DNA of 64,000 bases from assembly GCA_000708835.1 (NCBI GenBank), contig DF237352.1:21352-85351 (forward strand). Direction: 5' to 3'. A program made the position numbers and the translations under genes. Source of the stretch: Klebsormidium nitens (Eukaryota > Streptophyta > Klebsormidiophyceae > Klebsormidiales > Klebsormidiaceae). The notes beneath the pieces were generated by a model, which saw nothing but the letters and a program-made list of their open reading frames with translations, was not told where the DNA came from and did no database searches. Of the stretch, positions 47,201-58,800 are shown in pieces; the stretch's first letter is position 1, and each line of letters begins with the position of its first letter.

Positions 47201-50200
47201 TTACAATCTGATGGTGTACGAAGAGCATGGCCTGAACGCATCCAACAGTACTTAGGCACGCTTATCGAAGTCTGATCGTCGGGTAAGTCGGTAAGAATTT
47301 GCTTACAGTTGCGCGCGCAGGCGAGTAGTTGCAGGTGTTCTGCGCGAAATTGCCGGCGGCCGCAACCACCGTGATTCCGCTCGTGGCAACCAGGTTGTTA
47401 ACCGCCTGGTCAAGGCTAACCGAGGTGGGGGTCGTGATTGACATGGAGACGACAGCTGGCATCTGCTTATTGGCCGCGATCCAGTCCAGCCCCGCGATGA
47501 TGTTGCCGTAGCCGCCGTTTCCGTCGCAGCCCATTGCGCGGACTGCGATGAGCGAAAAACGAGATTATGAGTACGTTCCGTTCCGTTGTTTTGACTGAGC
47601 GCAAGTCTGCTCTGTAAACAGACGAAAGGAGATTTTGCGAGCTTTTCTAGATCCTGACGAGCAGCGAAGGTGGGTGTCACCGCGCTTTCGCTTGCATTGA
47701 GGAGCAGACGCAGATGGAATGGCAGGAATGTGAGTGTTCCGTTTCCAGCGAGAGGGACTCGTTGTTTGGAGGGATTTTTTTTTCGATAGCAAGGGAGGCA
47801 AAATCATGCCTCGGTGGCTAAGCATGCAGCCTCCGAATCGAGTACTTTGGTTTCCACTTGGAGCCTGGACTCCGTTCTCAGGACGGATGCAGATCGGAGT
47901 GCAGATTTGCTTTCAGCACAAATTGTATCTTGATGGTTCGGCTCGGACTGGAAGACCGGATTCAAACTTTTGTGGATTGACTCGCATGCCAGGAAAAGAG
48001 ATGACTTTGCAAAGACTTTGCGTGCTTCGTCGAGCCGCTAAGGCTCTCGCAACGGTTCACACATGGAGCAACCTCCACTTGAGACAACACAGCTCGAACA
48101 CAATCCAAGCCAGACCCGGTCTGAAGGAAAGGAGGGAGTCGCTGGATAGCTGCAACTCGTCGCTTCGGCAACTACTTCGAGCGACTCGAACATTCAACAT
48201 CGTAAGCTTCTGCTCGGGAGACTAGTAAAAAGGACAAACGCCCAAGCGCACCAGAATGGATGTATGCGTTCTTGGCGAGCCCCGAGACCCGCCCCGCCAC
48301 GATGCCGGCGCAGTGCGTGCCGTGACCGTTGCAGTCTCCGGTGCCCTGGCCATCCCCCACGGCGTTAAACCCGGTTAGCACGCGGCTGCGCGACCCGTCC
48401 ATGGTCAGAAAGTCCTGATGGCTTGCGCGCACGCCCTGCGAAAACCAGATTCACCTGAGGGTTAGCTGGCAATTAAATGACTGGTAGTCGAAGTTGTAAG
48501 TCCTGATGGCCCGCACACTCGCCCTGCAGAAACCTGATTTCGACGACTCTAAGAGGGTGGTTAGCGGACTGGTAGGTGGGGTTAGTGAGTCCGGTTGATG
48601 TCCCGTCAAACCTCATAATGCTTTGGTTGGTCGCACGCAAACCTGTACTCGCAACCTCTGAACGTTTGCCCGTTTTTATGTTGCGACGAAACAACGACCA
48701 GCAAAGCTCGCTTCTATGAAACATTGAAGCTCCATAGTTCGACATTCATGAAAGTAGGAGCTTCAACAGCAAAAGAACGAATCACTGACGCCGTCACTCC
48801 CCAACGTTTCAAAATGGTAAGAGGTCGATTGGGAGCAGCTGATAACAAGCAATATTCTTCTCCAGAATACAGGGATGCAGACGTTGGTTCCTTGCAATGC
48901 AGGTAAGGACCTTACAAAGATGAGCTGCCATGTCCAGCTTACCGTATCGATGATATAGACGTGCACCCCGGTTCCGTCCATCGGGTAGTTGTAGGTATAC
49001 GTGTTATCCAACGTTGCGCCCCCAGGGTTCTGATCGCTCCTGTCAACTCCCCATGGGGGCCGGGATTGCGTCGCTGCGATCGACGCCGTTTTCGGGACCT
49101 CCAGAGTGGCGATGACGTCTTTGTTGTCGGCGAGCAAACCCACTAGGTTAGGCCCGGTTATGTTGATCGTGAACCCCTGGACGAGCGTGTTGAAGCGACG
49201 CGTGCAGATGCCGAGCTGACGACCCTCGACCTAGAGCAATATGAGGCAAGGGTGTAGTTCGTATCAGCTTTTTGTTTTGTAAGTTTTGGATAAGTGCTCA
49301 GTAATCGTTAGGCAGCTAAAAGGTTATCATCAATCTTGGTTGGATAGTGACAGTGCTTGGGGTTGTTTAGTCTCGATATGGTGGGGAGGCATTGATGATG
49401 CCAGCGAGGGGCGGCTGTTGACGTACGAGACACTGTAGAGTCCACCGGAAACCGGTCGACTAGAATTCAAACTCAGTCAAAGCGTTTGGTCAGAACCCTG
49501 CTTGGAGCTCAACGGGCAAACGTCCTCATTCGGTGGTACGTGCTCACAAAAATGGGCTTGGGTTTGAGGGCGTCATTTAGTCGAGTTCATCAAGTTTTTC
49601 CAGGTCCCATCAAACTCGCCGAGATTGCTCCGATGCCCTCCGTCGATGTATATGCAGCATCATCAGTCCTTTTACCTGCTTGCTCTAACCAGTGCAAGGG
49701 GTGGATCAGCCAGCATTTCATTTGACTCCCCAATAAGCGTTGCAACGGCCACAACACATGAGATCTGTTTAAATCCTTTGTTCAGATGCAAAACTTCAGT
49801 CAGCAGTGGTCATGCGAGTCAGTTGTGTTGCTAAAACAGAATTTTGGCAGAAACATTGATGAAGCAAGAGGCATCAGTTACTCTGCCAGTCATGCTTAGG
49901 TAGCTCAATTGAAAAAGCTATAAGAAGCAGTGTCTCCAATTCCTCTTGAGCAAACAAACCAGGAAGTCGACGCAACTTGTCCCAAAGCAACAGTCTTTGA
50001 GGGGCTAGGAGGGAGGGTCCTGTGAACCCTAACTAATGAAAAGGTGAAGCTTAACCGAATGGAGCTTCAAAAGAGTTCATCATGAGCTTGAACATTCAAC
50101 GCATGTTGAAGCCATTGCCAACCTTTGAATTTCGATCTTAAGTGAATTACCAGGCTGCTGTTAAGTGGAAGCGTGATCGAACCAGCAAAGGATGAAAAAG

Positions 50201-50594
50201 TATGTAGTGGAATTTAGCACAAAGCCGTGTCACATTTGTCTCAACAACAGGGATCACAAATCCCTGTGCAAACCAAGCGCGGGCGGTGCCTCACATTGTT
50301 GCAGATCTGATCCGCTGTCCCATTGGCCGTCGTATTCTTCAGCAAGATGATGTACTCTTGCGGGGTCTCTAAGCCACGCAAGCTGACAAAGGACCCATTG
50401 CTGGCCCCCCGGAAAGCTTGATCACAGGAATGAAGCACAGGGAGTCCCTTCCCCAGACTGCAAACATGGTACCCATTTCCTGTGCTGGAGCTACTTCCTG
50501 ACTTTCTGCCATCAGACTGGAGCACAGCCTGTGTGCATCCTAGAAAAAGAAGGATGAGAGCTAGGGTGCCAGCAAGCTGCTTGGGGAAATGCAT
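35216..50594 (-). CDS. Membrane-anchored subtilisin with TSP1 and EGF modules, 19 exons
   Basis: Exons: 50594-50295, 49230-48943, 48435-48252, 47542-47307, 46955-46869, 46443-46360, 45815-45530, 44424-44326, 43549-43357, 42703-42489, 42048-41795, 41363-41172, 40404-40173, 39630-39389, 39006-38684, 38361-38208, 37716-37549, 36646-36446, 35920-35216. Every junction is in phase; 1480 residues. Order: signal peptide (1-23), I9-like propeptide with Y-I-I-L-L-K (to about 150), proteinase-K-type S8 domain with D195 (I-I-D-T-G), H234 (G-H-G-T-H), N322 (A-A-A-G-N) and S387 (G-T-S-M-A-T-P), then a PPC-like beta domain (about 525-650; G-P-D-V-V-Y-A-F-T-P, Y-Y-I-V-V-D-G-Y). TSP1-like repeats follow at about 725-960 (W-S-A-C-S-A-S-C-G-G-G, W-S-E-C-P-V-T-C-G-G-G, W-S-Q-C-N-R-P-C-G-G-G), then EGF-like and Cys-rich modules, a helix near 1372-1400 and an 80-residue acidic tail. 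A secreted, surface-tethered serine protease. Confidence 0.88.
36725..37057. repeat. Three intronic copies of the 5' edge of subtilisin exon 18
   Basis: The exon 18 start plus acceptor (36601-36655) recurs at about 36725-36781, 36846-36903 and 37003-37057. All share CAGCC-CAGG-CT-TGTCCG and GTTCTGGCCGACC variants. The copy at 36846 keeps CTGCAG as an acceptor. The spacing is roughly 120-160 bases. Confidence 0.85.
40009..40093. repeat. Intronic copy of the 3' edge of subtilisin exon 13
   Basis: About 80 bases matching exon 13 end and donor region (40160-40245), including CTCTCATCATACGCGCCCC and CCAGTCGC-GT-TCGACGCA. Its counterpart of the splice donor is GCGAGTG, so the GT is lost. Confidence 0.85.
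40891..41093. repeat. Two intronic copies of the 3' edge of subtilisin exon 12
   Basis: Exon 12 end plus donor (41165-41235) recurs at 41031-41093 (close) and 40891-40955 (more diverged). The nearer copy keeps CTCACCTTGCA, i.e. TGCAAG|GTGAG on the minus strand. The period is about 140 bases and includes the flanking CAACCGCG phrase. Confidence 0.85.
42757..42853 (-). pseudogene. Duplicate (dead) copy of subtilisin exon 10
   Basis: Ninety bases nearly identical to the 5' part of exon 10 (42613-42703), 150 bases upstream in transcript order, with its own acceptor CTGCAG. It reads the same peptide (F-D-T-M-M-A-I-Y-Q-K-T-G-S-G) in the correct phase but runs straight into TAA at 42759-42757 with no donor. 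Inclusion would truncate the protein inside the PPC-like domain, before all TSP1 repeats and the membrane anchor. Confidence 0.85.
43617..44110. repeat. Four intronic copies of the 5' edge of subtilisin exon 9
   Basis: The exon 9 start (43480-43560) recurs at about 43617-43690, 43737-43828, 43900-43971 and 44041-44110, period about 140. Shared text includes GGGAGCTT-GGGA, ACTTTGGGGT, CGAACGTGTCGCC and GAGCGGCAGACGTC. At least the fourth and fifth copies keep a CGCAG acceptor and an open frame across the copied edge. Confidence 0.9.
44461..44679 (+). CDS. Nested plus-strand small ORF in subtilisin intron 7
   Basis: From ATG at 44461, 72 codons, Lys/Cys/His-rich: V-K-K-H-Y-E-D-Q-L-D-K-K-K-L, then C-A-Y-S-D-C and C-G-K-C-G-S-D. 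The two Cys-x-Cys-like pairs could bind zinc. It lies antisense within the intron between exons 7 and 8. No TATA box or splice partner is evident. It may be a transposon remnant or chance. The cysteine spacing is the only reason to record it. Confidence 0.25.
   Translation, partial: SSMARAVTVAVKKHYEDQLDKKKLGQKCAYSDCRNARVYKHHLVMKRVGECGKCGSDDFHKFSKASLFEKLR
48500..48652. repeat. Two intronic copies of the 5' edge of subtilisin exon 3
   Basis: AAGTCCTGATGGC-(T)GC-C-CACGCCCTGC-GAAAACC around 48410-48450 recurs at 48500-48541 (close, with CTGCAG acceptor) and more loosely at 48595-48652. Confidence 0.75.
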
Positions 50595-51945
50595 CGTGCT
50601 GTTGGTTCAACGCCTGTCTGCTTGGGTCTCATGCAGCACGCTTAGCATCTGAGCCTGAGGACCGGTGTAAGACTAAACGAGCTATTTAGGGGGTAGTCCG
50701 TTTGGAGAGAAACGCCTCTTTCATTCCGACTTTGCAAGAAAGGTAGGTGTTCTCCTTACTACAATCGTCCAACCAACTGCGCCCCTTTGCTTCTAGTATC
50801 CAGTCCTGACAAGCTAGTTCTGCTGGCTGCCAGAGATATTCCAATACATTACGATCATTCTGCTTCATTCACTTGACGAACCAAAAGCGGCTGCCTTTTG
50901 CTGGTTTCCAGACACGACCAGCTTCTCTTTGGGTTTAAGGTTTCAAGACTTGCAGACTAAATGGAGGGAGCCTTTGTAAGGACAAATCGCAGGATTCCAG
51001 AGCTGCAACTTGCCTACTTGCAGCTTCCCCTCAATCGAAGATCCAGCCAGATGGACCACGCAGAAGGCGTGACGTTCAGCTTCAGAAGTGGAGAGATCTT
51101 CAGTGACTTCTCTAAGCAATGAGGACGTCAGATAGCGCCCTCAATTGGCCTCAAGCTCATGAAAAACAAAAGACAAACGCGGCCCAAAGGAGGAGCAAGC
51201 AGCATATGCCCAGTCCTCTCGCATCTAGAGCGTACGGCCAAGTACTTTTGAGTTGGTACCTTAACTAAGCTTGGTAATACCCTTAGTACACACCAGGCCG
51301 CTCATCGGATGCTCAGGGTAGGTACCTACTGCCCAGCTCTCGGACTGGTATGCAATGCACTACTCGGACCAGAGTACCGTACAGTGTTTACCGGTACTAT
51401 AGATGTCAGCAGCGTACACCGGAATACATACATTGATCCGCGCGCGCAGTTCAGCGAAACCGCCGCGACGATCTTGCGGATCAATCTGCATTTTGAAGAT
51501 GTATCGACGGTTCGCGTGTAAACATGTACGGCGAGAGTTAGCGCAATAACCCGACACGGTTACACGTACTGTATCCGTAACTTTCATTGCGTTTGTGACT
51601 TTCCAAGACTACTACAGCAGCCTGAGGGGACCATCGCTAGATCGAAGGGTAACATACTTGCTTCCTTCCAATGATGGGCTGAAATTTCAAGGCCCAAAGA
51701 GCCCCCATATATGTGGATTATCCATGATCAAGTCGATTGACAAAAATCTTCCGAATTGGAGAATTGTAATTCAAACAGTTGCAGGGTCACTCACAAGGTG
51801 CAAGGTTTGGCAACAGCTTTTGCACGAAACATGGTATTCGAGGATCGTTGGTGGATTCTAAAGAGCCTACGACTGTGAGTCACCATGCGAATCAGCTACG
51901 ACGGGCTTCTAAGAGGATCCTGTCACAATACTCGCCTACAATCGG
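50595..51945. other. No gene seen
   Basis: The 5' flank of the subtilisin and 3' flank of the hydrolase, both minus strand. It contains a perfect 12-base palindrome GTAGGTACCTAC near 51316 and several GGTACC phrases. No coding evidence. Confidence 0.45.
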
Positions 51946-54900
51946 TCACCATCTTGCCGTGTGCAGTACCCAAGATTGCAATGCCAGGAAGAGCTTCAAG
52001 GCCGCGTCAAGCTGACCGCCGAAGTTACGGAATAGATGGGTACCTAGAAGAGTCTCTCCCTTAGAAATGCTAGAAGCTCACTCCAAGCTTGACGCTGGGG
52101 TCCACTACCCGCCTCCACCTAAACAGCGCAGTAGGAGATGGTCATGTTTCCATTCATGTCCCTCACAACGAGAGGTATCGAAGTGCTCGAACTGCAACAC
52201 TATAAAGGAATCACTTCACAGTGGCATCAGCGAAACGTGAATGAAAGGAGAGCTTCATTGTCGTGACAGCCGCTTAGTCGAGAGACCCTCAACTGACCAG
52301 CTACTTAAGTTCACGGATCGCCAACACATTGAGAAGGACGAGAGTCTAAACCCGAAGCTCCAAATTTCGCTAAGACCAGAACATGCTGCTTAGAAGTAAC
52401 TGCACGCAAACGGGGGCAAGCAACTACGAGCGAGTTCGCCGTGTACCTGGCCAGCATTGGCATACCCAACGCTGCGGTTCCACGTAAAGGTTGATTTTTC
52501 CAACCCGTTCCTACGGCTCAATGAAAATCAGGAACCCCGAACCATGACATGCATGAAGAGCATGTCAGCATGGGTTGGGCGCGGTTCATCTTCCGGATCC
52601 ATCCAGTAACTTAGTCAATGCTCATATTGGAATAATCTATTCCATGTTGTGATGAGCTTCTACGTGTGTACACCCTAGAACGAGACAATCTGGGAAGTGC
52701 TGAAGGAGAATGGAAGACGAACGGATTTTTACCCACCTGCGCCATGTTTCGAAAGAAGGCGTGGCCCTGTCCCGGAAACATGCTCTGCTTGACGTCGATA
52801 CCGGCCTTGACCAAGGCGTCCCGAAAAGCGTGCACCTGCGTCAGAGTCGTGCATTCATTGAACGATCAGGCAAAGATAGTAATATTGGTTTCTCAAGAAG
52901 GCATCCGTGTATAGAGCCTGGCATCTTCAATCTTGACCACCCCAAAGAATGCTTTCAGTATCCTTACGAAACTGACGTCACCGAGACCAGCAAACCTCTT
53001 CTCATGAGCAAAGGGTTTGAGTATCGGGCAATGTTTTGCCAAGTGCGCGCCTCCCTTATCCCCTTACGTGGACACCATGATTTAGAACACTTTGTGAAAA
53101 ACGATACACTCTTTCCGAGGGGACGTGTCCTGCTCCATCCACCGTCGAGCTCTCGAGGCAGAGGAGAGGCCGATACTTTGATCAAGTGTCACCTTGTGGT
53201 ACTTTCGAGAGGGCATTCTGATTCTGCAAGAGTGGGGCTGAGATGCAGCAGAATATGCGTGGGCGACCTTGTCTAGAAAACCTGCGAAGTCAGGCGGGCT
53301 GACCTTCGCAGGAGGGAATTGGGCGTCTCTGTCTCCGTAGATAAGCAGCACGGGGCCCTTCAGGCGGGCCAACACATCGACGTCCGTCAACTGCACTGAA
53401 TCAAACACGTCTGAGGGTTCAGGATCACAGTGAAGCTCGACAGTACTTCGATTGGTCAGCAGCGCGGAAGATCTTGAAAGTAGGCAGTAGCGAATATTGA
53501 CTCTGGGCGCTAATAGAATGTAAATGGAACGTTTGGGCTAGGGAAGGGGGGATAGATGATTTTTCAAATAAGACACATCCTGAAGAAGATATGAAAAGTA
53601 GATTCTGACACGGGCCCAGCTTGACGAGCAGTCACGTCACAAGAGAGTCCCAAAACTTTACGAAGATTATTTTCGAGATCTAAGCAACTTGATGAGGTCA
53701 GTGAGTCTGAATGGACCAGAACAGCCAAGAAGCGGACATACGCTCTTCAGGTCTTGCAAGGAAATTGACATGAGTGAATCAAACCAGGTCCCCCAAAAAG
53801 CTTCTTTCATTTTTGCAACACACGGAGACGTCTTCATCGGAGTGTTTCGACTCGACTTTCTCAAGCACGTGACTACAGCCAGCGGTGAAAGCAGCCACTG
53901 TGATTCATCTCCTTCAAGGAAGTATCTTCAGAGCGAAACAGGTGCGGTGTGAACAGACTTCTACATCGAAGCAGCTTTCTGCAGTGTTCAGGCTCGCAGG
54001 GGAAAATCTCAACTCCCGGTGTGGAAAAGCTCACCGGGCTGCCATAGAAGACGACGGTGGCAGCAGGGTTCCTGCGAGTGGCACTGTATCGGATGGCCTT
54101 CCCGCCGCCATAGCAAAAGCCCATCACCACCAGCCGAGTGATGTCTGCATCCGGTTGTTGGCTTGCCCACGCAACAACCGAGTCAAGGTCGTCGTTTACT
54201 CGCTCCTGCGAACCATTTTCACTTCGTTAAGATCAAGGAACGTAGTCAGATCGAACTCATCACAGTCACAGTCAAATACACCTTTCCTGAGTCGGCCAGT
54301 GTTTCGGAAGCTGTTGTTTAGGACAAGTGGTTCCTTTAGCGAACTCATCTTCGGAGGCGGCCACACCAAAGTTCTTTGGCTCAGATCCGTCAAACTTGTT
54401 GAAGAGTGTGCAAACAAAGGCATGCTTGCAGATAGCACATAGGATGAGAGAATAATGCTGGAGTTTGAGGGTCGAACTTGTACTGACGAATCTCCTATGT
54501 CTTGAATACAAGTCTGCCTATGATCAGTATTGCCTCACCTGAGGAGTGGATAATGCAAGGAAGATTGCCTTTGGAATGAACTTTGTCCAGTCCCCCCGGT
54601 AGGTGTCTGGAGCAATGACAAGAGCCCCCAGCTCTTCTGCAAGTGCCTGCGCCTTCCTGCAGAGCCAGTAGAAAGTTTCAGACTTGCTAGGCCACAGCTT
54701 GGACTCTGATTCATCCGACTAGTATCTACTATATCATGAGAAGTTCCTGCAGGCAAGCTGAGTGTTCAGTCCATACCCAAAAGCTCAACATCACCATTTT
54801 CAAACCAAGATGACAGAAGTGAAACCCCTGATTGTTTGTTGTATTCTACGTTTGATCCAGTTGCAGCTTCTCTGAGACCACTTGAAGTGAAAAAGGAGAC

Positions 54901-55513
54901 AACAGAAGGTCAAAATTTGTCATTTGGCCAGGAAGGTGCGACACGGCTCTTTGATCAATTAATAATCTATATGTGGCAAAGCCTCAGGCTGGAGTGCTGA
55001 AACTCACCCAACCATGTCCTCAGTCAAACCGTAAAACTCGTGAATCATGATTACAACAGGTAGCTTTCCAGGCCGGGCATGTGCTGGCCGAGCTGCAAAG
55101 GCGGCCACATCGGGTGAGCCATTCAGCCCCGGCACAATGATGTTCACTAGCTTTTCTAGTTCTGAATGCAATCGACAATTGATCTGGTCCCTCCTTCCAT
55201 TGCGTCGCCGCTGGTTGTGCGCCGAAGACTTTTGCCTGACCACAACCCTCCCATGGGTCAGAATATTGCGAAGAGAATGCTGCTGTTCGATCGGCTTCGA
55301 TAAAGACTGATTTGCGGAAAAGTTTCTCGGGGAAGTGCAAGCAAGACAAGACTGCGTTCTGCTTCTATATGATGTTGATGGTGGTGTTACAGGACGGATT
55401 CTAGTTGCGCTCACTTTATGACTACTCAAAGTACGCCCTTCAAGATTGACGCCAAAACCGAAAGATCCCCTTGGGACTGTGGGCGCACTGCTTGCTACTG
55501 AGCGGGAAGCCAT
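51946..55513 (-). CDS. Dienelactone hydrolase family protein, probable organelle targeting, 6 exons
   Basis: Exons: 55513-55008, 54656-54539, 54205-54035, 53390-53304, 52835-52737 and, tentatively, 52011-51946. Phases agree and give 348 residues. The family are alpha/beta hydrolases of the carboxymethylenebutenolidase type that open lactone rings or cleave esters. The first roughly 100 residues are Ser/Arg-rich and look like a transit peptide. The core has V-I-M-I-H-E-F-Y-G-L, then A-P-D-T-Y-R-G. The nucleophile elbow G-F-C-Y-G-G has cysteine C239, I-Y-G-D-R-D has D287 and G-Q-G-H-A-F has H319, completing the Cys-Asp-His triad. The exon 4 donor (GTCAGC) and the very short last exon are the weakest parts. 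Without a last splice the frame reads through to a stop at 52611. Substrate is not predictable. Confidence 0.8.
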
Positions 55514-55885
55514 CGCGGCAGCTCTTCTTTGGGGTTTTTGAGTTCAAGAATCATGATGTAATGTACCCTGCTGCTGATCATTCACACCTACTTTCGTGAA
55601 CACTCCTGATCCATACTCAGCCCCTTTCAGGCTGCATCTGGGCTGACATAATTTCTAACTCGACCACTCCCATACAATTGCTACCAAGGACTTCTCTGCA
55701 ATTGCTGTCCGGCATTGCACATAAGCTGCTGCCATAGCAGCCTGATGGGGCGCGGGAGAGAGAATTGATCTCCCGAAGGACAGGCCCTTGCACATGATTC
55801 TGCAGATTGCAGGAGGTATAAAAGTGAAAATTTTACGGGCTATTAGGTCCGATGGAAAACCCTAATCGACGGACAAATCGGGCCT
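55514..55885. other. Divergent promoter region
   Basis: Separates the hydrolase start (minus) from the KDZ-like gene (plus). A TATA box for the latter is at 55817. No further feature. Confidence 0.5.
55817..55824 (+). promoter_or_regulatory. TATA box of the KDZ-like gene
   Basis: TATAAAAG, 62 bases before the ATG at 55886. It is a canonical core-promoter match in the expected orientation. Confidence 0.6.
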
Positions 55886-58800
55886 ATGGCTCAGGTCCAA
55901 TGCTGCGGGGCAGAAAGCAGCAGCTATCTTCACAATCAGTATCACAGCCAGGAGGGCAAATGGCAGGATGAAGACGTTCTGAGGCGCCCTAAGTGCCTAA
56001 GCATTGGCCATGGTGACTTACAGGCAGTCAAGAAGCCGCGCTCCGAACTTTTTGCAGTATTTGCTTTTCTTGGACTACTGCTCCTCGGAATCCAGACTGG
56101 GCCCTTCACCCAAAAGTCGAAGGAAAAGCTTGGCACTTGTGAACGTCAGCCGCTGGCAGCTCCATTCCTCAAAATGTCCAATGCACCCTCTCAGGAACAG
56201 GCTGCAGGCAGGCCAAAAGGGTGTGGAGGTGGAGTCTCTGTGAGAGGGGCTGACGGGCAGTTTAGGAAGAGAAGCTGGAAGGATATCTCCCCAGAACGAA
56301 GCAGCGGCAGCAATGATACAACACAACCAGATGTGAGTCACCAGAGAGCACCAAGCAATGCAACTCTTCCTGGGCAAGAGCCACTTCAGTCTCAGGTGGA
56401 CTGGGCCGAGGATGGCGGCGATTGGAGTAGCCAGTCTGATTCATTCCAGCGAGAGCCGTCGGTGCTCGATGTCTACACCCACCAGCTGCTCAGCATCTTG
56501 GAGGAATGCGTGCCCCCTGTTCTGCCGCTTGGTCCAGATGACGTTGATGAGGTCCTGGAAAGCACTTTCTGCTTTCCTACTTTTGTTGAGACAAAGGGGG
56601 TTTTAAACTACGACTCATTCGTAATGCCGGGGGTCTGTGAGGTCCCGCTTGTAGGTGGTGGAATAGCAGTGGCCCATTGGTGCAACTGCTGTCCAGAGCT
56701 AGAATTACAACGGTGCATCTTTAGTGGCATTCCCCAAGGGAAGCAGGAAATGTCTTACCTTGAGAGCCAGGCGCCACAGTGCATTCACCTAAAGGCGCTG
56801 TTCAAGCTTGGGGATGCTGTCGAGCTGACGGCTTCTAAACTTTGCGCACGGTCCAGTGAAAGCAGCAGAGCGCAGTCCAGTGGCGAGCAAGTTGCTGAGG
56901 AGCGTGTCCTTCTCCTCCCGTTTCGGGGTACTGCACCCAAGGCAGCTTTGGTAGGGACAACACGGTCGGATTGTGTTGTGGTTGTAGAGAAGAGTCCTGG
57001 ACGTTGGAACTGCACCGAGTGCTACGGCAAGGGGAAGATAAAGTGCTGGCATGTGCAAAGGGTGATGGGGCCAGGGGCGTCTTTTGAATATTCGAGGATG
57101 ACGCCAGAGCAGTTTGAGGAGCAGTTGGCTCAGGATTTTGACAAGACCACAGGAAAACGTAGGCTGAAGTGCCTCTCTCGGGCGGCTGTTCGGGAAGCAC
57201 ACCGGGCAGACCAGGATTTGGCCAGCCTACTGATGCGAAGAGGCACGGGTCAGGTTGGCTTCCCTGCGGTGTGTCAAGTCGGCGCGCCTTCGGAAGGAGA
57301 GTGCGGGAGCTGCAAACGGCCTTGGGCGGACTCCTTCGTGTCTCTGGTGTCGGGTACGATCTTCCACCTGCTTGCGCCTGTCCAAACTCAAGTCCAGGTT
57401 CGGACCTGCCCATGTGGGCGCACTGTTTGGCATTACGGCGGTCGTGCGGATGGCATTTTGAACTTCAACGACAAGTATCTCTACTCCTACGAGATCCTGC
57501 AATGGTGAGTTTACTGTGTAACTTGTAGTAAGTTCATTGATTCGCTCGTTTGGTCATGCTGGTTTGCTTTGACTTGCTTTTCTTTTGAGGTTGCCATCCT
57601 TCTACGGTTGTCTGTCGCAGGTGGTTACTACACGTCTTCTCACAGGCCTACTTTTTAGGGGCTGCTCTTGAAAGGGAGCCAGTTCAAGTGGTTGCCAATT
57701 CTGCTGCTTTGGTGTTTGATCAAGGGAGACGTTTCGAGTCCGAAGTCAGAAATGTCAGACATAGCCGCTTTGTCAATCAGCCGCCCTGACTCGCCAGTCT
57801 CTTTTCCGACGTCTGCAGTCCGCACAGATAGCAAAGTCTTTTGATCCGCTTGGCACATCCAATTCAGTGAGTTGCTGCTTGCGTCAATCTCAATCTTGTC
57901 AGGCACAGTTGGTCGGCGTCGCAGTTAAGGTGGAAAATTAACTGAATGAAACGGCTTCTATGTGCCCGACAAATGTGCTTGACCGGCTGGGGAAGCGTAT
58001 GCTTTTATGCATGTTGCGAAAGCACTGTACTCAAGAGGTTATCCTTCACGCTTTTGCTTGAATTCTGATTAAGCCACTGCTTTTGCGTTTGAATTGTACC
58101 TCTTAAGGACTCCCGTTTATGCAGAAACTTTCACCGACTTCCTCAACACAAGCTAAGAAAGTTTTCTGTAGGTGGTGTCATCTGACAGGCTCGCAAGGCG
58201 TGAGGGTCAGTATGAAGTTTTTATGGACATTGTTGAAATATATCTTGAGATTATCATCGTGATTTTCGAACTGCACTCGAATATCTACTGACTCTCATTG
58301 CTTTTCTTGCGTCGTTCTAGGTATGCCAACCAGATGTGGCGCGCTAAAGTGCCATTTGTGTCCATGTGGGAATCCGTTCTGTCAATGTACCTCGCTGCGG
58401 GCGTCGACAAGGAGGCCCTCAAGTTGTACATCAACCAACGTCAGGCGTTCCAAGACGCCTTCTTTGACTACATCACCCTACTCGACATCAACTACTCTAC
58501 GTCGTTCCGCTGTACGTGCGCCCCTCCGGAGGGGGTGTCGCCAGCGGATCACGAGCCATCTGAGCTCATCGGGGACGGTGTTACACTTGGTTATCGGGCA
58601 GATCTTAGCTACCTTGTAACACCTTGGAAGCGTGACAACACGGCTGAGCTAAAGACTGGTTCCCTTCATCAGAACCGGACGTTCGTGCAGAATGCTCAGA
58701 TCCGCGGGGCTCTACTCCGATTTGCACAGCCACCGGGGAAGGCAGGAGCGGGACTGATAGAGGACGAGTTAGAGCAACTGCGAACCTCCCTTTCAAACAC

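Noticed and set aside
47734-48225. Plus-strand 163-codon frame inside the subtilisin gene
   Set aside because: Antisense to the intron between exons 3 and 4, no motif, no splice or promoter support.
55942-57413. Large minus-strand frames opposite KDZ-like exon 1
   Set aside because: Shadows of the real plus-strand exon; Pro/Ser-rich antisense text with no motif.
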